8,425 nucleotides of DNA from Bacteroidota bacterium. GTDB lineage: Bacteria > Bacteroidota > Ignavibacteria > Ignavibacteriales > Ignavibacteriaceae. Shown one piece after another: positions 7,458-8,425 of this stretch. The notes beneath the pieces were generated by a model. That model did no database searches, had not been told where the DNA came from, and saw only the letters and a program-made list of their open reading frames with translations. The stretch is taken from NCBI GenBank assembly GCA_021796135.1, contig JAJYOQ010000159.1, positions 1 to 8,425 of the forward strand. Direction: 5' to 3'. The position numbers and the translations under genes were made by a program. Numbering within the stretch: position 1 is the stretch's first letter; every line of letters begins with the position of its first letter.

Positions 7458-7530
7458 TAGCGGGGGCAGGACTTGAACCTACAGCCTTCGGGTTATGAGC
7501 CCGACGAGCTACCAATTGCTCCACCCCGCG
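7458..7530 (-). tRNA. Initiator tRNA-fMet (anticodon CAU)
   Basis: A full cloverleaf of 73 bases can be drawn. The acceptor arm is CGCGGGG against CCCCGC plus U72, the D arm is GAGC/GCTC with loop AATTGGTA, the anticodon arm is TCGGG-CTCATAA-CCCGA, and the T arm is GTAGG-TTCAAGT-CCTGC. Initiator hallmarks are all present: an unpaired first position (C1 opposite U72), three consecutive G-C pairs at the base of the anticodon stem (GGG/CCC), and A11-U24. The discriminator is A73. CCA is not encoded (CTA follows), so it must be added by the nucleotidyltransferase. Most characterised bacterial initiators have C1-A72; U72 still leaves the pair broken. It has its own promoter and terminator. Confidence 0.96.
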
Positions 7531-7547
7531 GTGTTATTTTTATATTT

Positions 7548-7579
7548 CAAATATACTAATTTCAAAGTCTTTAGTCAAA
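7548..7579 (-). promoter_or_regulatory. Promoter of the initiator tRNA, TTTG-N20-TATATTTG
   Basis: On the minus strand TTTG (7576-7579) and TATATTTG (7548-7555) are 20 bases apart. This matches the Bacteroidetes-type -33/-7 promoter (TTTG, TAnnTTTG) at every fixed base. Transcription would begin within about 10-15 bases of the mature tRNA 5' end. Confidence 0.7.
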
Positions 7580-7600
7580 CTTACTATATAGTCAACCCTT

Positions 7601-7622
7601 AAAAACCCAAATTTCTTTTGGG
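7601..7622 (-). terminator. Terminator-like hairpin after the transposase remnant
   Basis: On the minus strand CCCAAA-AGAAA-TTTGGG is followed by TTTTT, immediately after the transposase stop. It is a short, weak stem that may insulate the tRNA promoter from transcription entering from the IS remnant, or may belong to the IS end. Confidence 0.5.
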
Positions 7623-7624
7623 GA

Positions 7625-8137
7625 TTAGAAAACTTGCTCGAAAAAAGAAATAATGAACGAAATAAAATGGCGATAAAAAATGAATAAAAAAGATGACTTC
7701 CATTTTCTCATCATCCTTTTGAAGTGAAATGCTGCTGCCGAGAGCATTACATTAATCGCATCACCGGTTATTCCCTTGTAATAATTTCTGTCCATTCTAT
7801 GATCTGATTTCAAATGCCCAATCATCGGCTCTATGGCGGCTCTTCTGCCAAACTGTTTCTTTAACTTGTTCTGCTTGTACTTCGTCTGTATTTTATTGTT
7901 AAATGGTTTTGGGCTTTGTATTAATACCTCAATTATTTTACTTACCCCTCTATAACCTCTATCTGCTGTGACTGTCCTTATACTGCTTCTTCCCAGCAAC
8001 TTTTCTGCTTGTTCGAGTGCCGACTTTAGCGTATGTCCATCGTACGGATTGCTAAAACTCATTGCCCCTACTAATACTCCTGTTCTTTGCGTCATGATGA
8101 TTGATACTTTATTGATTTTTATTTCTTTCTTCTTCAA
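7625..8137 (-). pseudogene. IS5-type transposase, C-terminal fragment
   Basis: About 160 residues match the C-terminal half of IS5-family (DDE) transposases. The match begins NKVSIIMTQRTGVLVGA, then NPYDGHTL (30-37), ADRGYRG (58-64) with the second catalytic Asp at 59, RRAAIEPMIGHLK (98-110) with catalytic Glu103, and a normal C-terminus ending in a basic/aromatic tail. The N-terminal half, with the first catalytic Asp and the DNA-binding region, is missing. The frame opens after a stop at about 8160 and has no good start (TTG at 8137), so this piece cannot be an active transposase. It transcribes toward the initiator tRNA but is followed by a hairpin and then the tRNA's own promoter. Homology to the family is lost upstream of about residue 9. 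Confidence 0.9.
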
Positions 8138-8227
8138 TTTGAAGTAGTTAATTATTTAATAAATATGTAATGGCGATTGAAGTGCTTAAAAATTGAGGGT
8201 CATATTATTTTTAATCTAGATTCCTAG
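8138..8227. other. Junction between two opposed transposase fragments
   Basis: This AT-rich stretch of about 90 bases holds no recognisable gene. It has stops in the transposase frames on both strands and must contain at least one breakpoint. Neither a clear terminal inverted repeat nor a target duplication could be assigned. Confidence 0.5.
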
Positions 8228-8425
8228 AGACAACATCAGTGCGGAGGAAGTGAGTTTGTAGATTTCCGAAACCGCATAGGCGAGGAAGGCATAGAATCGA
8301 TCTTAAAGGAAAGCATTAGGTTAAACGGAGATGACAGATTTGAGCCTGATGTAAGCATAGATACGACGGTACAAGAAAAGAATATCACCTTTCCGACAGA
8401 TAATAAGCTGCACAGAAAAATCATA
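8228..8425 (+). pseudogene. IS5-type transposase, N-terminal/middle fragment running off the window
   Basis: An open frame on the plus strand reads 66 residues from just after a stop (TAG 8225-8227) to the window edge. It matches the conserved N-terminal/middle block of IS5-type transposases: CGGSEFVDFRNRIGEEG (5-21), DVSIDTTVQEKN (41-52) with the probable first catalytic Asp at 45, then ITFPTDNKLHRKII. In complete relatives this block is preceded by roughly 80-100 residues, including a domain with LKYL-like helices; here the frame is closed immediately upstream, so the 5' end is missing. It points away from the minus-strand fragment at 7625-8137. The coverage is complementary: this piece carries the first Asp, the other the second Asp and Glu. 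Whether the frame continues intact to the right cannot be seen. The minus-strand open frame opposite is only its shadow. Confidence 0.85.

Noticed and set aside
7595..8200. Possible terminal inverted repeats ACCCTTAA (left) and ACCCTCAA (right, read inward) bounding an internally deleted IS
   Set aside because: Only about 8 bases with a mismatch in AT-rich DNA, no matching target duplication; cannot be separated from chance.
8236..8424. Minus-strand open frame of 62 codons at the right edge
   Set aside because: Opposite strand of the plus-strand transposase block, which is clearly the real coding frame.
1..8425. CRISPR array, riboswitch, phage, toxin-antitoxin or biosynthetic system
   Set aside because: No regularly spaced repeats, no structured leader and no relevant genes were seen; the content is housekeeping plus an IS remnant.

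Overview
The window is AT-rich (roughly a third G+C by eye) and looks like chromosomal DNA from the FCB (Fibrobacteres-Chlorobi-Bacteroidetes) superphylum. An Ignavibacteria- or Chlorobi-like bacterium is the best guess. Three things point there: a zinc-free type-B L31 protein, Gram-negative envelope genes (LolA, an outer-membrane barrel, UppP), and a promoter of the Bacteroidetes-like form TTTG-N20-TAnnTTTG before the tRNA. Several genes also carry good AGGAG-type ribosome binding sites, which is unusual for true Bacteroidetes. The taxonomic call is inference.

Every intact gene lies on the minus strand, so the layout is given in transcription order, from high to low coordinates. The right end (about 7600-8425) holds insertion-sequence debris: the C-terminal half of an IS5-type transposase on the minus strand, and the N-terminal/middle part of such a transposase on the plus strand, running off the window. 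Next comes an initiator tRNA-Met with its own promoter and terminator.

Then follows a tight cluster: lolA (lipoprotein carrier), a flippase-like integral membrane protein, a small outer-membrane beta-barrel protein, uppP (undecaprenyl diphosphate phosphatase), a lipoprotein cyclophilin, and holA (DNA polymerase III delta). Gaps are under 20 bases or the genes overlap, so one transcript is likely. Five of the six are envelope genes: lipoprotein trafficking, lipid-carrier recycling, outer-membrane protein and extracytoplasmic folding.

Beyond holA, rpmE (L31 type B) has a candidate promoter and is followed by a hairpin terminator only 15 bases before rsmB (16S rRNA m5C967 methyltransferase). 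rsmB is followed by a RodZ-like membrane-anchored helix-turn-helix protein cut by the left window edge.

The most notable observation is in lolA. Its signal peptide is encoded immediately upstream but in a different frame from the mature domain, and a run of seven A's sits exactly at the junction. I see no phage, defence, CRISPR or biosynthetic system. The window is mostly ordinary housekeeping DNA with a degraded IS at one end.
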